The notes beneath the pieces are model-generated. The model made no database searches. It saw nothing but the letters and a program-made list of their open reading frames with translations, and was not told the DNA's origin. A stretch of 64,000 bases of DNA from Flagellimonas aurea (GTDB lineage Bacteria > Bacteroidota > Bacteroidia > Flavobacteriales > Flavobacteriaceae). Below, in pieces: positions 45,399 to 54,994 of this stretch. The position numbers and the translations under genes were made by a program. Position 1 is the first letter of the stretch. Every line of letters starts with the position of its first letter. The stretch is from assembly GCF_017313785.1 (NCBI RefSeq), contig NZ_JAFLNL010000004.1, forward strand, positions 62,001 to 126,000, in the 5' to 3' direction.

Positions 45399-48300
45399 TT
45401 ATTTAAGTTCAAAACTTTCGGTTTCCTTAAAAGGAGATAGATCCAATGATTCAATGGATGTTCTGTACGATTTCCATTCATCATTAAAGAAGGTATTGGT
45501 GCTTTCCAATGCTGCCTTTAGTTCTTCTTCTGCAAACCGAATCATTCTTCTTTCGGTTCCGGTGATTCCAGATTTTCTTGTGTTCACATAGTAAGAAGCA
45601 TCTCCCAATCTGGTCATTACGTTGGGTTCGGGGTCATCGGTGATCCCTTGTCTTTTGTCTTCCTTGCCCAAATACAGGGCAATGACAGAATCGATTTGCT
45701 TTGTAATTTCTTCGGATGCTTTTATTTGTTCCTTGAACTTGTCCTTGTCCAGTTCCTTGAGCTCTTTTTTGAATTTTTCAGCCAAATTTTTGCTTTCCAC
45801 CAATTGTTTTACGGCATCCGCGGCTGTTTGTGTGTACCCTTCCAGTTTTTTGCCAGTTTCGTACACTTCGTTGATGGAGGCGAGATCAACATCCAACCTT
45901 GGGTCCGTTTTAACGGTTACCATGGTGGAATCCGATACATCGCCATAAATGGCCTTTACTTTGTAAGTTCCAGGTTTTACCTCGATACCACCACGTTCTC
46001 TGTCGCGTTTGCTGATGGTTCTCGAAGGTCTATCGGGACCTTTTTCATCCAAGTTCCAATAAACTCTATGGAAACCAGCCTTTTCGGGAGTTTTGTATTT
46101 CAATGTTCTGATGAGCCTATCACCATCATAGAATTCAAAAAAGATGGAATCCTTGGTTTTTTCCTTTGGCTTTTCGTCCTCGGCCTTATCATCTTCTTCG
46201 CTTTCGTCTTTTTTCTCTTCCTTGGACTTGTCAGCTCCTTCTTTTAGGTAGTATGTGATCATAGCTCCTGATTCCCTGTTCTCACCGCTGTAAATGGCAT
46301 CTCCTCCAAACCTACCGCCAGTGGGCTGTTGGTATGCGGCCAAATAGGCATCAGGACTATCAAAAAGACCGATTTCTTTCTCTAAAACAGAAGTATTGCC
46401 CGCCAATTTTCGCAACGGTCGGATATCATCCAATACCCAAGCGGCCCTGCCGAAGGTTCCGATGACCAAATCCTGCTCCCTTGGATGAATGGCCAAATCT
46501 TTTGTGGAAACGGTTGGGAAATCCTTGTTCCATTTTTTCCAATTGTTGCCTGCGTCCAATGAAAGATAAAGTCCATCATCCGTACCCAAGAACATGAGGT
46601 TGGGGTTTTTTGGGTCCTCGATAATGGATAGCGTGTAGCTTTCCACATCGTTTTCATCTACAATACGGGTCCAGGTTTTGCCATAGTCTTTGGTGCGGTA
46701 GGCGTATGGCGTATAATTGAACCTTCTGTAATCGTTTGCGATCAATAGGGCTTCACCTTTATTGTTCTGAGAAGCTTTTATCTGTGGAATCCAACTTCCC
46801 GTTGGTAAGCCTTTAATGTTTTTGGTGACCTCGACCCAGGTTTCGCCACCATTTTGGGTATAGTGCACACGTCCATCGTCCGTTCCAATCCAGAGCATAT
46901 CCTTTTCAACGGGTGAAGGTTCTATCACAATGATGGTGCAGTGGTTTTCCGCCCCTGTGGCATCCATCGTAAGTCCACCGCTTTCGCTCTGTTTTTGTTT
47001 TTCCTTATCGTTGGTCGTCAGGTCTGGCGAGATTACTTCCCAAGTCAAACCTTTGTTTGTGGATTTGTGCACAAACTGACTTCCAAAATATACCGTGCTG
47101 TTATCAAAAGGGTCTTGTCCAATGGCCGCGTTCCAGTTAAACCTAAGTTTTGTGTCCGCATCGGGAGGGGTAGGGCGTACAATGTAACCGTTCCCTGTTT
47201 TCCAATCGTAACGGCTCACATACCCTTGCTGGCTCATGGCATATCCATATTGGCTATCGTCCCTGTCTGGAACCACATCGAACCCATCGCCAAAGGCGAT
47301 TTCTTGCCAATAACTGTTTCGGATGCCCTGTGCTTTCCAAACATAGGCGGGTCCTCTCCATGAGCCGTTGTCCTGCATACCTCCGTATACATTGTACGGG
47401 TACTCGTTGTCCGTACTGATGTGATAGAACTGTGCCACGGGCAAATTACCAATAAAGCGCCATGTTTTGCCTCCGTTTTTGGTAATGTTGAGACCTCCAT
47501 CGTTTCCATCCATCATGAATTGTCCGTTTTCGGGGTGAATCCACCAGGCATGGTGATCGGGGTGCACACCATTGTCCACACCATAGGCGGGCATCAATTG
47601 GGTGAAATTTTTACCGCCATCTTCGGAAACATTGATATAGGTGAAAACCGAATACACCCGATTTTCGTTTTGAGGGTCTACATATATTTCTGAATAATAA
47701 AATGGGCGGTTTCCTATATCGCTTTTATCATTGATTTTTTCCCATTTGAAACCACCATCGCTGGATTTGTACAAAGCGTTTTTTTTCGCCTCTACCAAGG
47801 CATAGATGATATTGGGTTTGTTTCGGGCAATCGCAACACCGATCCTTCCCAAATCTCCTTTGGGAAGTCCATCTTCCGCGGTGATTTGTTTCCATGTTTT
47901 ACCACCGTCGTGCGTAATGTGCAATCCGCTGCCTTCTCCGCCCGACTTAAAGAACCATGGTTCTCTTTTGTGCTCCCACATGGCAGCAATCAATTTGTTC
48001 GGGTTTTTTGGGTCCATGACCAAATCGGCAACGCCTGTTTTGTTGTTCACGAACAATACCTTTTCCCAAGTTTCACCACCATCCGTAGTTTTAAAGACAC
48101 CTCGCTCGGGGTGCTCGCCCCAAGGGGAACCAATGGCACCTACGTACACTACATCGGGGTCTGTTGGGTCGATTATGACCCTATGGATGTGCCTTGTTTT
48201 CTCCAAGCCCATGGATTTCCAGGTTTTACCCCCGTCCAGGGACTTATAAATTCCATATCCGCCATTTAGGCTGTTTCTTGGGTTGCCTTCTCCTGTACCT

Positions 48301-48605
48301 ACCCAAATTACGGATGGGTTGGATTGTTGGATGGCTACAGCTCCTATTGAGCCTGTTACTTCATTATCAAAAACGGGTTCCCATTTTATTCCACCAGAAG
48401 TTGATTTCCACAAGCCGCCCGAAGCTGTTCCAACAAACATTACATCGGGATTGGAATGGACCACATCAATGGAAGTGACACGACCGCTCATTCCTGCGGG
48501 ACCAATGTTTCTTGGTTTTAGGTCTCGCAGCAGCTCCACATCAAAATCTTGTGCGGTGATACTGGCCGTAATAAGAAGAACAAAATAGAGGATTGATTTT
48601 TTCAT
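45399..48605 (-). CDS. Large secreted BNR/sortilin-type propeller protein
   Basis: The 1068-residue protein (ATG 48605) begins with a signal peptide (ITAQ) and contains many BNR/VPS10 repeats with the typical S.DGG..W motif (TSGGIKWEPV, SLDGGKTWKSMG, TTDGGETWEKV, SSDGGFKWEKI). A charged linker rich in Glu/Lys/Asp follows (about 815-845), then a beta-rich and coiled C-terminal part. Such proteins are annotated as glycosyl hydrolase-like, but no glycosidase residues are visible; peptide binding or processing with the S9 enzyme seven bases downstream is more likely. Confidence 0.88.
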   Translation of the reverse strand: MKKSILYFVLLITASITAQDFDVELLRDLKPRNIGPAGMSGRVTSIDVVHSNPDVMFVGTASGGLWKSTSGGIKWEPVFDNEVTGSIGAVAIQQSNPSVIWVGTGEGNPRNSLNGGYGIYKSLDGGKTWKSMGLEKTRHIHRVIIDPTDPDVVYVGAIGSPWGEHPERGVFKTTDGGETWEKVLFVNNKTGVADLVMDPKNPNKLIAAMWEHKREPWFFKSGGEGSGLHITHDGGKTWKQITAEDGLPKGDLGRIGVAIARNKPNIIYALVEAKKNALYKSSDGGFKWEKINDKSDIGNRPFYYSEIYVDPQNENRVYSVFTYINVSEDGGKNFTQLMPAYGVDNGVHPDHHAWWIHPENGQFMMDGNDGGLNITKNGGKTWRFIGNLPVAQFYHISTDNEYPYNVYGGMQDNGSWRGPAYVWKAQGIRNSYWQEIAFGDGFDVVPDRDDSQYGYAMSQQGYVSRYDWKTGNGYIVRPTPPDADTKLRFNWNAAIGQDPFDNSTVYFGSQFVHKSTNKGLTWEVISPDLTTNDKEKQKQSESGGLTMDATGAENHCTIIVIEPSPVEKDMLWIGTDDGRVHYTQNGGETWVEVTKNIKGLPTGSWIPQIKASQNNKGEALLIANDYRRFNYTPYAYRTKDYGKTWTRIVDENDVESYTLSIIEDPKNPNLMFLGTDDGLYLSLDAGNNWKKWNKDFPTVSTKDLAIHPREQDLVIGTFGRAAWVLDDIRPLRKLAGNTSVLEKEIGLFDSPDAYLAAYQQPTGGRFGGDAIYSGENRESGAMITYYLKEGADKSKEEKKDESEEDDKAEDEKPKEKTKDSIFFEFYDGDRLIRTLKYKTPEKAGFHRVYWNLDEKGPDRPSRTISKRDRERGGIEVKPGTYKVKAIYGDVSDSTMVTVKTDPRLDVDLASINEVYETGKKLEGYTQTAADAVKQLVESKNLAEKFKKELKELDKDKFKEQIKASEEITKQIDSVIALYLGKEDKRQGITDDPEPNVMTRLGDASYYVNTRKSGITGTERRMIRFAEEELKAALESTNTFFNDEWKSYRTSIESLDLSPFKETESFELK

Positions 48606-48753
48606 TAGTTGGCTTTGTTTTTTGAGTTTAGCTTTGACCAGATAACGGCATACTTCGGACAAGCACGGTCATTTTTTGGTCGCCTAAAGATACCAAAAAC
48701 CCCTGCCTCATTTCTTAAAAGGATGTTAATGAACTGTGAAGGGACAGCGTAGT

Positions 48754-50010
48754 TTATTCATCCTTGTAAACGACCCCATCTTTCATCACATATTTTACGT
48801 GTTTCATTTGAGAAATGTTTTCAACAGGATTTCCATCCACAGCAATGATATCTGCCAAGTATCCTTTTTGAATCATTCCCATTTCATCAAAATGAAGAAT
48901 TTTTGCATTCAGTGAGGTTGCGGACTGTAAGGCTTTGATGGGTTCCATGCCGTAGGCAACCATAAGTTCCAGTTCCCGGTAATTTTCTCCGTGAGTAAAT
49001 ACACCAACATCGCCACCAAAAACAATATCAACTCCTGATTGCAGTGCCAGTTGAAAGGATTTTTTCTTTTTTGCCACTCGTTCTGGGTCGGGTTCGGCAC
49101 CTTTTTTCCAACCTTGATATTGCGATATGGCATCTCCCGCGGCAAGGGTAGGGCAAAGGGCTACTCCATTTTCTTTCATCAAACTAAAGATTTCAGCCGT
49201 ACCGCCATCTCCGTGTTCAATGGTTTCCACACCGCCCAAAATGGCGCGCCGCATTCCTTCTGGGGTACTGGCATGGGCCACCACATAGCGACCAGCTGTG
49301 GTAGCTGCAGAAACCATAGCGTTTATTTCTTCCTGTAAAAAGGTAGGTTGGGAGGGCTCTCCCTTGCCCCAGCGGTAATCCGCATATATTTTTATGAAGT
49401 TGGCCCCGTTGCCCAGTTGAGTTCTCACTTCTTTGATGGCATTTTCCCTACCGCTCACGGGAACGGCACCGAGAGGCACTGTAACACCGTCATGGAACCC
49501 TTTTGGACCATAAGCTCCTGTTGCCACTATGGCTGGACCCGCCATTAAAGTGCGCGGGCCTGGAATAATACCGTCGTCAATTGTCTTTTTGAGGTAGATA
49601 TCAGTATAACCTGCTCCCTCCGAACCCAAGTCGCGCATGGCGGTGACGCCTGCCATCAATGAATTTTTGGCGTGAACGGAGCCTCTGATAGCTCTCTCAG
49701 TGGGTGATTCCTTCAGAACTTGGTCGTTCCATTCTGTTTCGTTGTATGGGTGCAACAGCAAATGGGAATGTCCTTCAATAATCCCTGGCATCAGGGTCAT
49801 GCCCTTTAATTCTTTTTTGGTGTAGGAACTGGCTCTTTTCAAGTCACTTAACGGGCCAGCGTAAGAAATTCGGTTGCTGTCAATAGCCACCACCCAACGG
49901 TTATGGATTTCCTTACCATCAAAAACCCGTTCGGGTACGAGTAGGATTTGTGATTGCAACGTGTTCACTAATAAGGCAATAGCTAAGATGAATAGGTGCT
50001 TTGATTGCAT
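48754..50010 (-). CDS. Secreted amidohydrolase, probably dipeptidase-like
   Basis: The 418-residue protein has a signal peptide and the amidohydrolase metal set: HSH in IIEGHSHLLLH, Lys in FIKIYADY, His in VAHAS and EHGDGG, and Asp in FGGDVG. The imidazolonepropionase / Xaa-Pro dipeptidase-like branch is the closest I can name. It precedes the BNR and S9 genes on the same strand, so a role in peptide breakdown fits. Confidence 0.87.
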   Translation of the reverse strand: MQSKHLFILAIALLVNTLQSQILLVPERVFDGKEIHNRWVVAIDSNRISYAGPLSDLKRASSYTKKELKGMTLMPGIIEGHSHLLLHPYNETEWNDQVLKESPTERAIRGSVHAKNSLMAGVTAMRDLGSEGAGYTDIYLKKTIDDGIIPGPRTLMAGPAIVATGAYGPKGFHDGVTVPLGAVPVSGRENAIKEVRTQLGNGANFIKIYADYRWGKGEPSQPTFLQEEINAMVSAATTAGRYVVAHASTPEGMRRAILGGVETIEHGDGGTAEIFSLMKENGVALCPTLAAGDAISQYQGWKKGAEPDPERVAKKKKSFQLALQSGVDIVFGGDVGVFTHGENYRELELMVAYGMEPIKALQSATSLNAKILHFDEMGMIQKGYLADIIAVDGNPVENISQMKHVKYVMKDGVVYKDE

Positions 50011-50031
50011 GATGAGGTTGTTGTTTTGGAA

Positions 50032-51438
50032 TTAATCCATCACTGAGTTCTTCAATAATTCCTGAAGTTGTTTTTTAGAAAACACCTGATTTCCCTTGAT
50101 CACGGAGTAAATCTTCTGGGTATTCTGGATGTTTTCCAATGGATTGGCATCCAAAATGACCAAATCGGAGACTTTTCCTTTGGAAATTCGCCCATAATCA
50201 TCCGTTTGACTTAAGAATTTTGCTCCGTTTGGGCTAGAGGTTCGCAGTGCATCGAGAGGTGATATCCCGTTCTCTACCATGGCCTGTAATTCCTTGTGCA
50301 AGGAAATACCAGGATAGGCATAAGAGTTGAACGCCCCGCTGTCCGACCCAGCCAACAATTGAACTCCTGCAGAATCGAGCGATTTCGCCAATTCGCCAAA
50401 AAAAGCATCCAATCGCTTTCTATTTTCCCTGGCCTCTTCGGATGAATTTAATGCTGATTGTATTCTGCCTTGATAGGTTTGAACGATACCATCACCCATA
50501 TATTGAAGATAGGCATCGTTGCTATGGTCCACCTCGTCCATATAACTCAATGTTTCGCCAATGTGAAGGGTCGGAACTACAAAAACATCATTTTCTTTTA
50601 ACGTATTAAAGGTTTTGTGCGCAGTGCTGTCCGTATAACCTTCCATAAGGGCGGGCATGGCATCCCAAAAGCCAATTTCACCCTGATTCAGCTTCTCGGT
50701 AATTTCCATTTCATTGCTGGCACAACCTTTCATGATGTAGTAGAGGTGCTCAATGCCATCCATCCCTGCGTTTATGGTCTCATCCAAGGTTACAGTGAAC
50801 GGCATATGCCCAGAAACGGTAAATCCTCTTTTCTTGGATTCCCTTATTGCTGCCAAGTAGTTGTCAGGTGAAATTCTACTGTCATAAATTTTTACAAAGT
50901 CCACGTTTAAAGATTCTAGCGAATCCAATGCTTGTACAATATCATCTTCCGATTCCACTTCCAAGGAACCTGCCCATCTGCTATTGGGGCCATCTATTTT
51001 TGGTCCAGCGGTAAAGATTGTGGGACCAACCAACTCTTCTAATTCAATTTGATTTTTCCAGTCCATAACGGAATGGGTGAGGTCGCCGCCTGCATCACGA
51101 ACCGTGGTAATGCCATTGGCAATGAACAGTTTTAGAAAGTTTTTGTTGTTTTTGATTAAGCTGTCACCTCCCCGTAAATGGATATGATTGTCCCAAAACC
51201 CTGGCAATACATACTTTCCAGAGGCGTCGATGGTGGAATCAGCCTTAAAATTACTAGAGTCCACAGGTTCGATAGCTTCAATTCCCCCAGCGGAAATAAG
51301 TATGTTTTGCTTTTCAATTTTTCCGGTTTCCAGATGGATGACCTGGGCATTGGTAATTGCGAGATCGTAATAGTTGATAGTTTCCTTCTTACAGCTAGCA
51401 ATCATGAAGAGAAGGGATAAAAGTAGAGGCCTAATCAT
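50032..51438 (-). CDS. Second amidohydrolase lipoprotein
   Basis: The protein (468 residues from ATG 51438) has a lipobox (MIASCKK), HIH in FWDNHIHLRGG, Lys in DFVKIYDSR, His in VSGHMPF and IEHLYY, and Asp in AGSDSGAF. It is paralogous to the next gene (21-base gap), with the same closing motif KVSDLVILDANPLENI. The extended start at 51537 would overlap the divergent MFS gene and lacks a signal peptide. Confidence 0.87.
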   Translation of the reverse strand: MIRPLLLSLLFMIASCKKETINYYDLAITNAQVIHLETGKIEKQNILISAGGIEAIEPVDSSNFKADSTIDASGKYVLPGFWDNHIHLRGGDSLIKNNKNFLKLFIANGITTVRDAGGDLTHSVMDWKNQIELEELVGPTIFTAGPKIDGPNSRWAGSLEVESEDDIVQALDSLESLNVDFVKIYDSRISPDNYLAAIRESKKRGFTVSGHMPFTVTLDETINAGMDGIEHLYYIMKGCASNEMEITEKLNQGEIGFWDAMPALMEGYTDSTAHKTFNTLKENDVFVVPTLHIGETLSYMDEVDHSNDAYLQYMGDGIVQTYQGRIQSALNSSEEARENRKRLDAFFGELAKSLDSAGVQLLAGSDSGAFNSYAYPGISLHKELQAMVENGISPLDALRTSSPNGAKFLSQTDDYGRISKGKVSDLVILDANPLENIQNTQKIYSVIKGNQVFSKKQLQELLKNSVMD

Positions 51439-51540
51439 TTTGGGTTGGTTTATTATGATCTTTAAAGATACCTGATTTTTTATTTCCCATCCCTTTGGGT
51501 TTTTCCGATTTTTTTGGTGATTTTTAACCAAATACAAGTT

Positions 51541-52794
51541 TTGAAGGAAACAAAACCAAGCTGGCTCTATTTACTATTATTGATTCTCTCAGGTGAAGCC
51601 ATCTTTATCCTTCCTTTTGTATTCCCTCGGGTTTTTAGGCCCACCGTATTGGATGTTCTGGAATTGGAGAATGTAGAGTTGGGACTCTGTTTTTCCGTTT
51701 ACGGTTTGGTTGCCATGGTTTCTTATGTGTTGGGAGGGCCTTTGGCCGATAAGTACCAACCCAGAAAATTGATAGCTATTGCATTATGGATGACCGCTTT
51801 GGGCGGGTTCATATTTGCCCAATACCCGGACATGTGGGTGCTTCAGATAGTTTATGGCTGGTGGGGGTTTACGACCATCTTTTTGTTTTGGGCAGCCATG
51901 ATAAAGGCCACAAGAATTTGGGGAGGCACCAACTCGCAAGGAAAAGCCTTTGGTTTTCTTGATGGTGGGCGAGGACTTACGGGAGGGCTTTTCAGTTTGT
52001 TGGGGGTAGTGGTATTTTCTTTCTTTTTATCCGAGTCTCCCGAAGTTGCCGACCTTAATGACCGAAAGGAAGCCTTTACCTATGTTATTTATTCTGCTTC
52101 CATAATCATTATACTCATAGGAATTCTGGTCTGGTTTTTTATGAAATCGGACAAAAATGATGAGAAAGTGACCTTGGAGCGTATTTCTTGGAATGAAATC
52201 AAGCAGGTCTTAAAATTGCCATCGGTCTGGCTTCTGATGGTAATTATTCTTTGTGGTTATGTGGGATATAAGATTACGGACATCATTTCCCAATATGCCG
52301 AAGAGGTGATGCTCTACAACCAAGTGGAATCGGCCAAGGTGGGAACATTGTTGCAATTTCTTCGTCCGGCCACTGGTATTTTGGTTGGTTTGATAGCCGA
52401 TAAACTTAAGATTACCTGGCTTCTGTTCGTGAGTTTTGTATTGACCTTGATTGGAGGTGTATTGTTTGCCAGCGGGGTAATTGCACCTACTACAACGCTT
52501 TTGTTCTTTATGTCTGTTGTTGTAATAGCGGCAGGTGTATACGCTATTCGGGCATTGTACTTTGGCGTAATGCAGGTGGGCAAAATCCCGATGACCTTAA
52601 CGGGAACTGCGGTAGGACTCATTTCGTTGATAGGATATACTCCGGATGTGTTTGCCGGTCCCGCGTATGGTATGCTATTGGACGCGCACCCAGGCGAAGA
52701 ACTGGGTCACCAACATGTTTTTTGGATGCTGAGTGCCTTTGCCTTTGTTGGCGGTTTGGCAGCATGGTTCTACCAAAGAAAATACGGTAGATGA
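51541..52794 (+). CDS. MFS transporter
   Basis: The roughly 418-residue protein has twelve predicted membrane helices. GGPLADKYQPRKLIAIALWM is the MFS loop 2-3 motif. The start is uncertain: TTG 51541 is chosen after an A-rich leader; TTG 51514 and GTG 51517 are also in frame. It is the only plus-strand gene in the peptide-degradation block and could import the products of the neighbouring peptidases. That substrate is inference. Confidence 0.85.
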   Translation: MKETKPSWLYLLLLILSGEAIFILPFVFPRVFRPTVLDVLELENVELGLCFSVYGLVAMVSYVLGGPLADKYQPRKLIAIALWMTALGGFIFAQYPDMWVLQIVYGWWGFTTIFLFWAAMIKATRIWGGTNSQGKAFGFLDGGRGLTGGLFSLLGVVVFSFFLSESPEVADLNDRKEAFTYVIYSASIIIILIGILVWFFMKSDKNDEKVTLERISWNEIKQVLKLPSVWLLMVIILCGYVGYKITDIISQYAEEVMLYNQVESAKVGTLLQFLRPATGILVGLIADKLKITWLLFVSFVLTLIGGVLFASGVIAPTTTLLFFMSVVVIAAGVYAIRALYFGVMQVGKIPMTLTGTAVGLISLIGYTPDVFAGPAYGMLLDAHPGEELGHQHVFWMLSAFAFVGGLAAWFYQRKYGR

Positions 52795-52799
52795 TTTTT

Positions 52800-53369
52800 C
52801 TAGTTCCTGTATTTGACGTTTTTTTCTGAAAAGGTGATGATTTCCTTTATTCTTTTGTTTCGTGTTTCTTCCCGCTTAGCCTGATTAAGCCACATGAGAT
52901 ATCCTTTCCGTTGCCCTACGGTGAAATTCTGAAAGTTGGTATGGGCATTTGGCCTCTTTTTAAATGCCTTTTGCAAATCTTCGGGAACCACACCGTTTTC
53001 GGCATCATCCAACACGGTCCAAGAACCGTTTTCCTTGGCAATTTCAATCGCTTTTAACCCACTTTGGTGCATCAATCCATTGTCTAACAAATCCTTTATG
53101 TAATCCTTGTTCACCTTGCTCCATGTACTCTTCGGTTTTCTTGGGCAGAAGTATTGTTTGCGCTTTCCATCTCCTAAACTTCTTACGGTACTGTCTATCC
53201 AACCGTAGCACAGGGCCACCTTTACGGCCTCTTCCCAACGCATACTTTCTTTATGGTGTTCCACCTTGTAGAAGATAAGGTGGATGCCACTGTATGAGCT
53301 ATGGTTTTCATGAAGCCAATCGCGCCACTCCTCATCATTTTTAAAATAATGCTCCGGGTGCTTCTCCAA
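52800..53369 (-). CDS. YdeI/OmpD-associated family protein
   Basis: The 189-residue protein has the YdeI-like motifs HLIFYKVEHHKESMRWEEAV, LCYGWIDSTVRSLG, QYFCPRKPKSTWSKVN and the closing LMWLNQAKREETRNKRI. Function unknown. It starts with TTG, one base after the TGA of the M1 peptidase gene, so translation is probably coupled. Confidence 0.87.
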   Translation of the reverse strand: MEKHPEHYFKNDEEWRDWLHENHSSYSGIHLIFYKVEHHKESMRWEEAVKVALCYGWIDSTVRSLGDGKRKQYFCPRKPKSTWSKVNKDYIKDLLDNGLMHQSGLKAIEIAKENGSWTVLDDAENGVVPEDLQKAFKKRPNAHTNFQNFTVGQRKGYLMWLNQAKREETRNKRIKEIITFSEKNVKYRN

Positions 53370-53370
53370 A

Positions 53371-54984
53371 TCAGATTTTTTTGGTCTCTATGTAAAAGTT
53401 TTTATCGAAAACCACTTGGGTTCCATCTAATTTTTCGGTTTTCCATTCGGCACTTGGGAACAACCACTTCTCGGAACCATCAATAAATAGACGAACTGGC
53501 ATGTCAAAATCTTGCAACACATCTGTGTATCGGAACTTAATCTCGTCTCCTTCCAACTTGTATTCCAAAGTGGGGATCATTGTGGTTCGGAGATATTGAT
53601 TAAAGAATGCGGATAAATCTTTGCCCGTATGTTTGCTGAGATAACCCTCAATTTCTTTGGTGGTTACTGTTTTGTGATAGAAATCTTTGTTCAGTCCTCG
53701 TAAAATTTGACGCCATTTGTCATCATCCTCTACCAATTGGCGAAGTGTATGCAACATGTTGGCACCTTTATAATACATATCCCCAGAACCGGATTTGTTG
53801 ACTCCGTAGGGTCCGATAATGGGACTGTCGTTCTGGATATTGCTTCGGGTTCCTACAACATAAGCTTCAGATGCTTTTGTACCAAAATGATAATCCAGAT
53901 ACAGGTTTTCCGAGTATGCTGTAAACCCTTCGTGAATCCACATGTCGGCAATGTCCTTGTAGGTGATATTGTTTGCAAACCATTCATGTCCCGCCTCGTG
54001 GATTATGATAAAATCAAACTGCAAACCCCAGCCAGTTCCAGACAGGTCCCTTCCCAAATATCCGTTCTCGAACTTGTTTCCGTAGGTAACGGAACTTTGG
54101 TGTTCCATGCCCAAATAAGGAACTTCCACGAGTTTAAAACCATCCTCGTAAAAAGGGTAGGGGCCAAACCAATACTCAAAAGCTTGCAGCATCATCGGGG
54201 CCTGTACAAACTGTTTTTTGGCCTTTTCCAAATTTTCAGGCAGTACATAATAATCCAATTTTAAAGGACCGTTCTCACCTTCGTAAACTTCATCAAAATG
54301 GACATAGTTTCCAATATTTACGTTTACACCATAATTGTTGATGGGGTTTTTTACTACCCAATTGTAGGTTTTGAATTCACCTATTTCCTCAACGCTTTCC
54401 AGCTGTCCGTTTGAAACATCCATTAGTTCTTTGGGAACGGTAACGCTGATGCGCATACTGTCCACTTCGTCGTACATATGGTCTTTGTTGGGCCACCAAA
54501 CACTTGCTCCCAAACCTTGGCAGGATGTAGCTACAAAAGGATTGCCATTTTTATCCTGTTTCCAAGAAAAGCCACCGTCCCAAGGTGCACGTACGGCCTC
54601 TCGTGGTTGCCCCGAATATGTGATTTTAACTTCGTTGAATTCTCCCGGAACTTGTTTTTTCTTGAGTTTGATGAAATGTGCATTGCCCTCAGAAGTGAAC
54701 TTCAATTTTTTTCCATCTTGCTCAATAGATTCAATCTTCATGGGTTCTTGAAGATCAATTTGAAGTACTTTGGCTTCTTTCAAAACTTTATACTTTACCA
54801 CGTTGTAGCCCGAAATAAACTTCTTTGAAGGCTCGACCTTAACATTGAGGTCGTAGTGATTTAAGTCCCACCATTCCCGTTCGGGTGTAATACTGCCCCT
54901 TAAAGTATCTTGTCTTGTAAGTTCTTGGGCGTTAATGGACCATACCCCAAGTATAAAGGCAAAAAGAATTAAACTTTTTTTCAT
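53371..54984 (-). CDS. M1 family metallopeptidase
   Basis: The 537-residue secreted aminopeptidase has a signal peptide ending at INAQ, an N-terminal beta domain, and the gluzincin site HEAGHEWFANN (329-339) with Glu352 in WIHEGFTAYSE. The exopeptidase loop, usually GAMEN, reads GMEHQ at 292-296, which may change N-terminal amine recognition. It follows the M28 peptidase gene by ten bases. Confidence 0.93.
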   Translation of the reverse strand: MKKSLILFAFILGVWSINAQELTRQDTLRGSITPEREWWDLNHYDLNVKVEPSKKFISGYNVVKYKVLKEAKVLQIDLQEPMKIESIEQDGKKLKFTSEGNAHFIKLKKKQVPGEFNEVKITYSGQPREAVRAPWDGGFSWKQDKNGNPFVATSCQGLGASVWWPNKDHMYDEVDSMRISVTVPKELMDVSNGQLESVEEIGEFKTYNWVVKNPINNYGVNVNIGNYVHFDEVYEGENGPLKLDYYVLPENLEKAKKQFVQAPMMLQAFEYWFGPYPFYEDGFKLVEVPYLGMEHQSSVTYGNKFENGYLGRDLSGTGWGLQFDFIIIHEAGHEWFANNITYKDIADMWIHEGFTAYSENLYLDYHFGTKASEAYVVGTRSNIQNDSPIIGPYGVNKSGSGDMYYKGANMLHTLRQLVEDDDKWRQILRGLNKDFYHKTVTTKEIEGYLSKHTGKDLSAFFNQYLRTTMIPTLEYKLEGDEIKFRYTDVLQDFDMPVRLFIDGSEKWLFPSAEWKTEKLDGTQVVFDKNFYIETKKI

Positions 54985-54994
54985 TGTTTTTTTG

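Noticed and set aside
48729-48737. Perfect LytTR-type half-site (minus strand ACAGTTCAT) before the BNR gene
   Set aside because: No second half-site at 12 bases and no TTTG at 37 bases; it lies next to the stop of the upstream gene.
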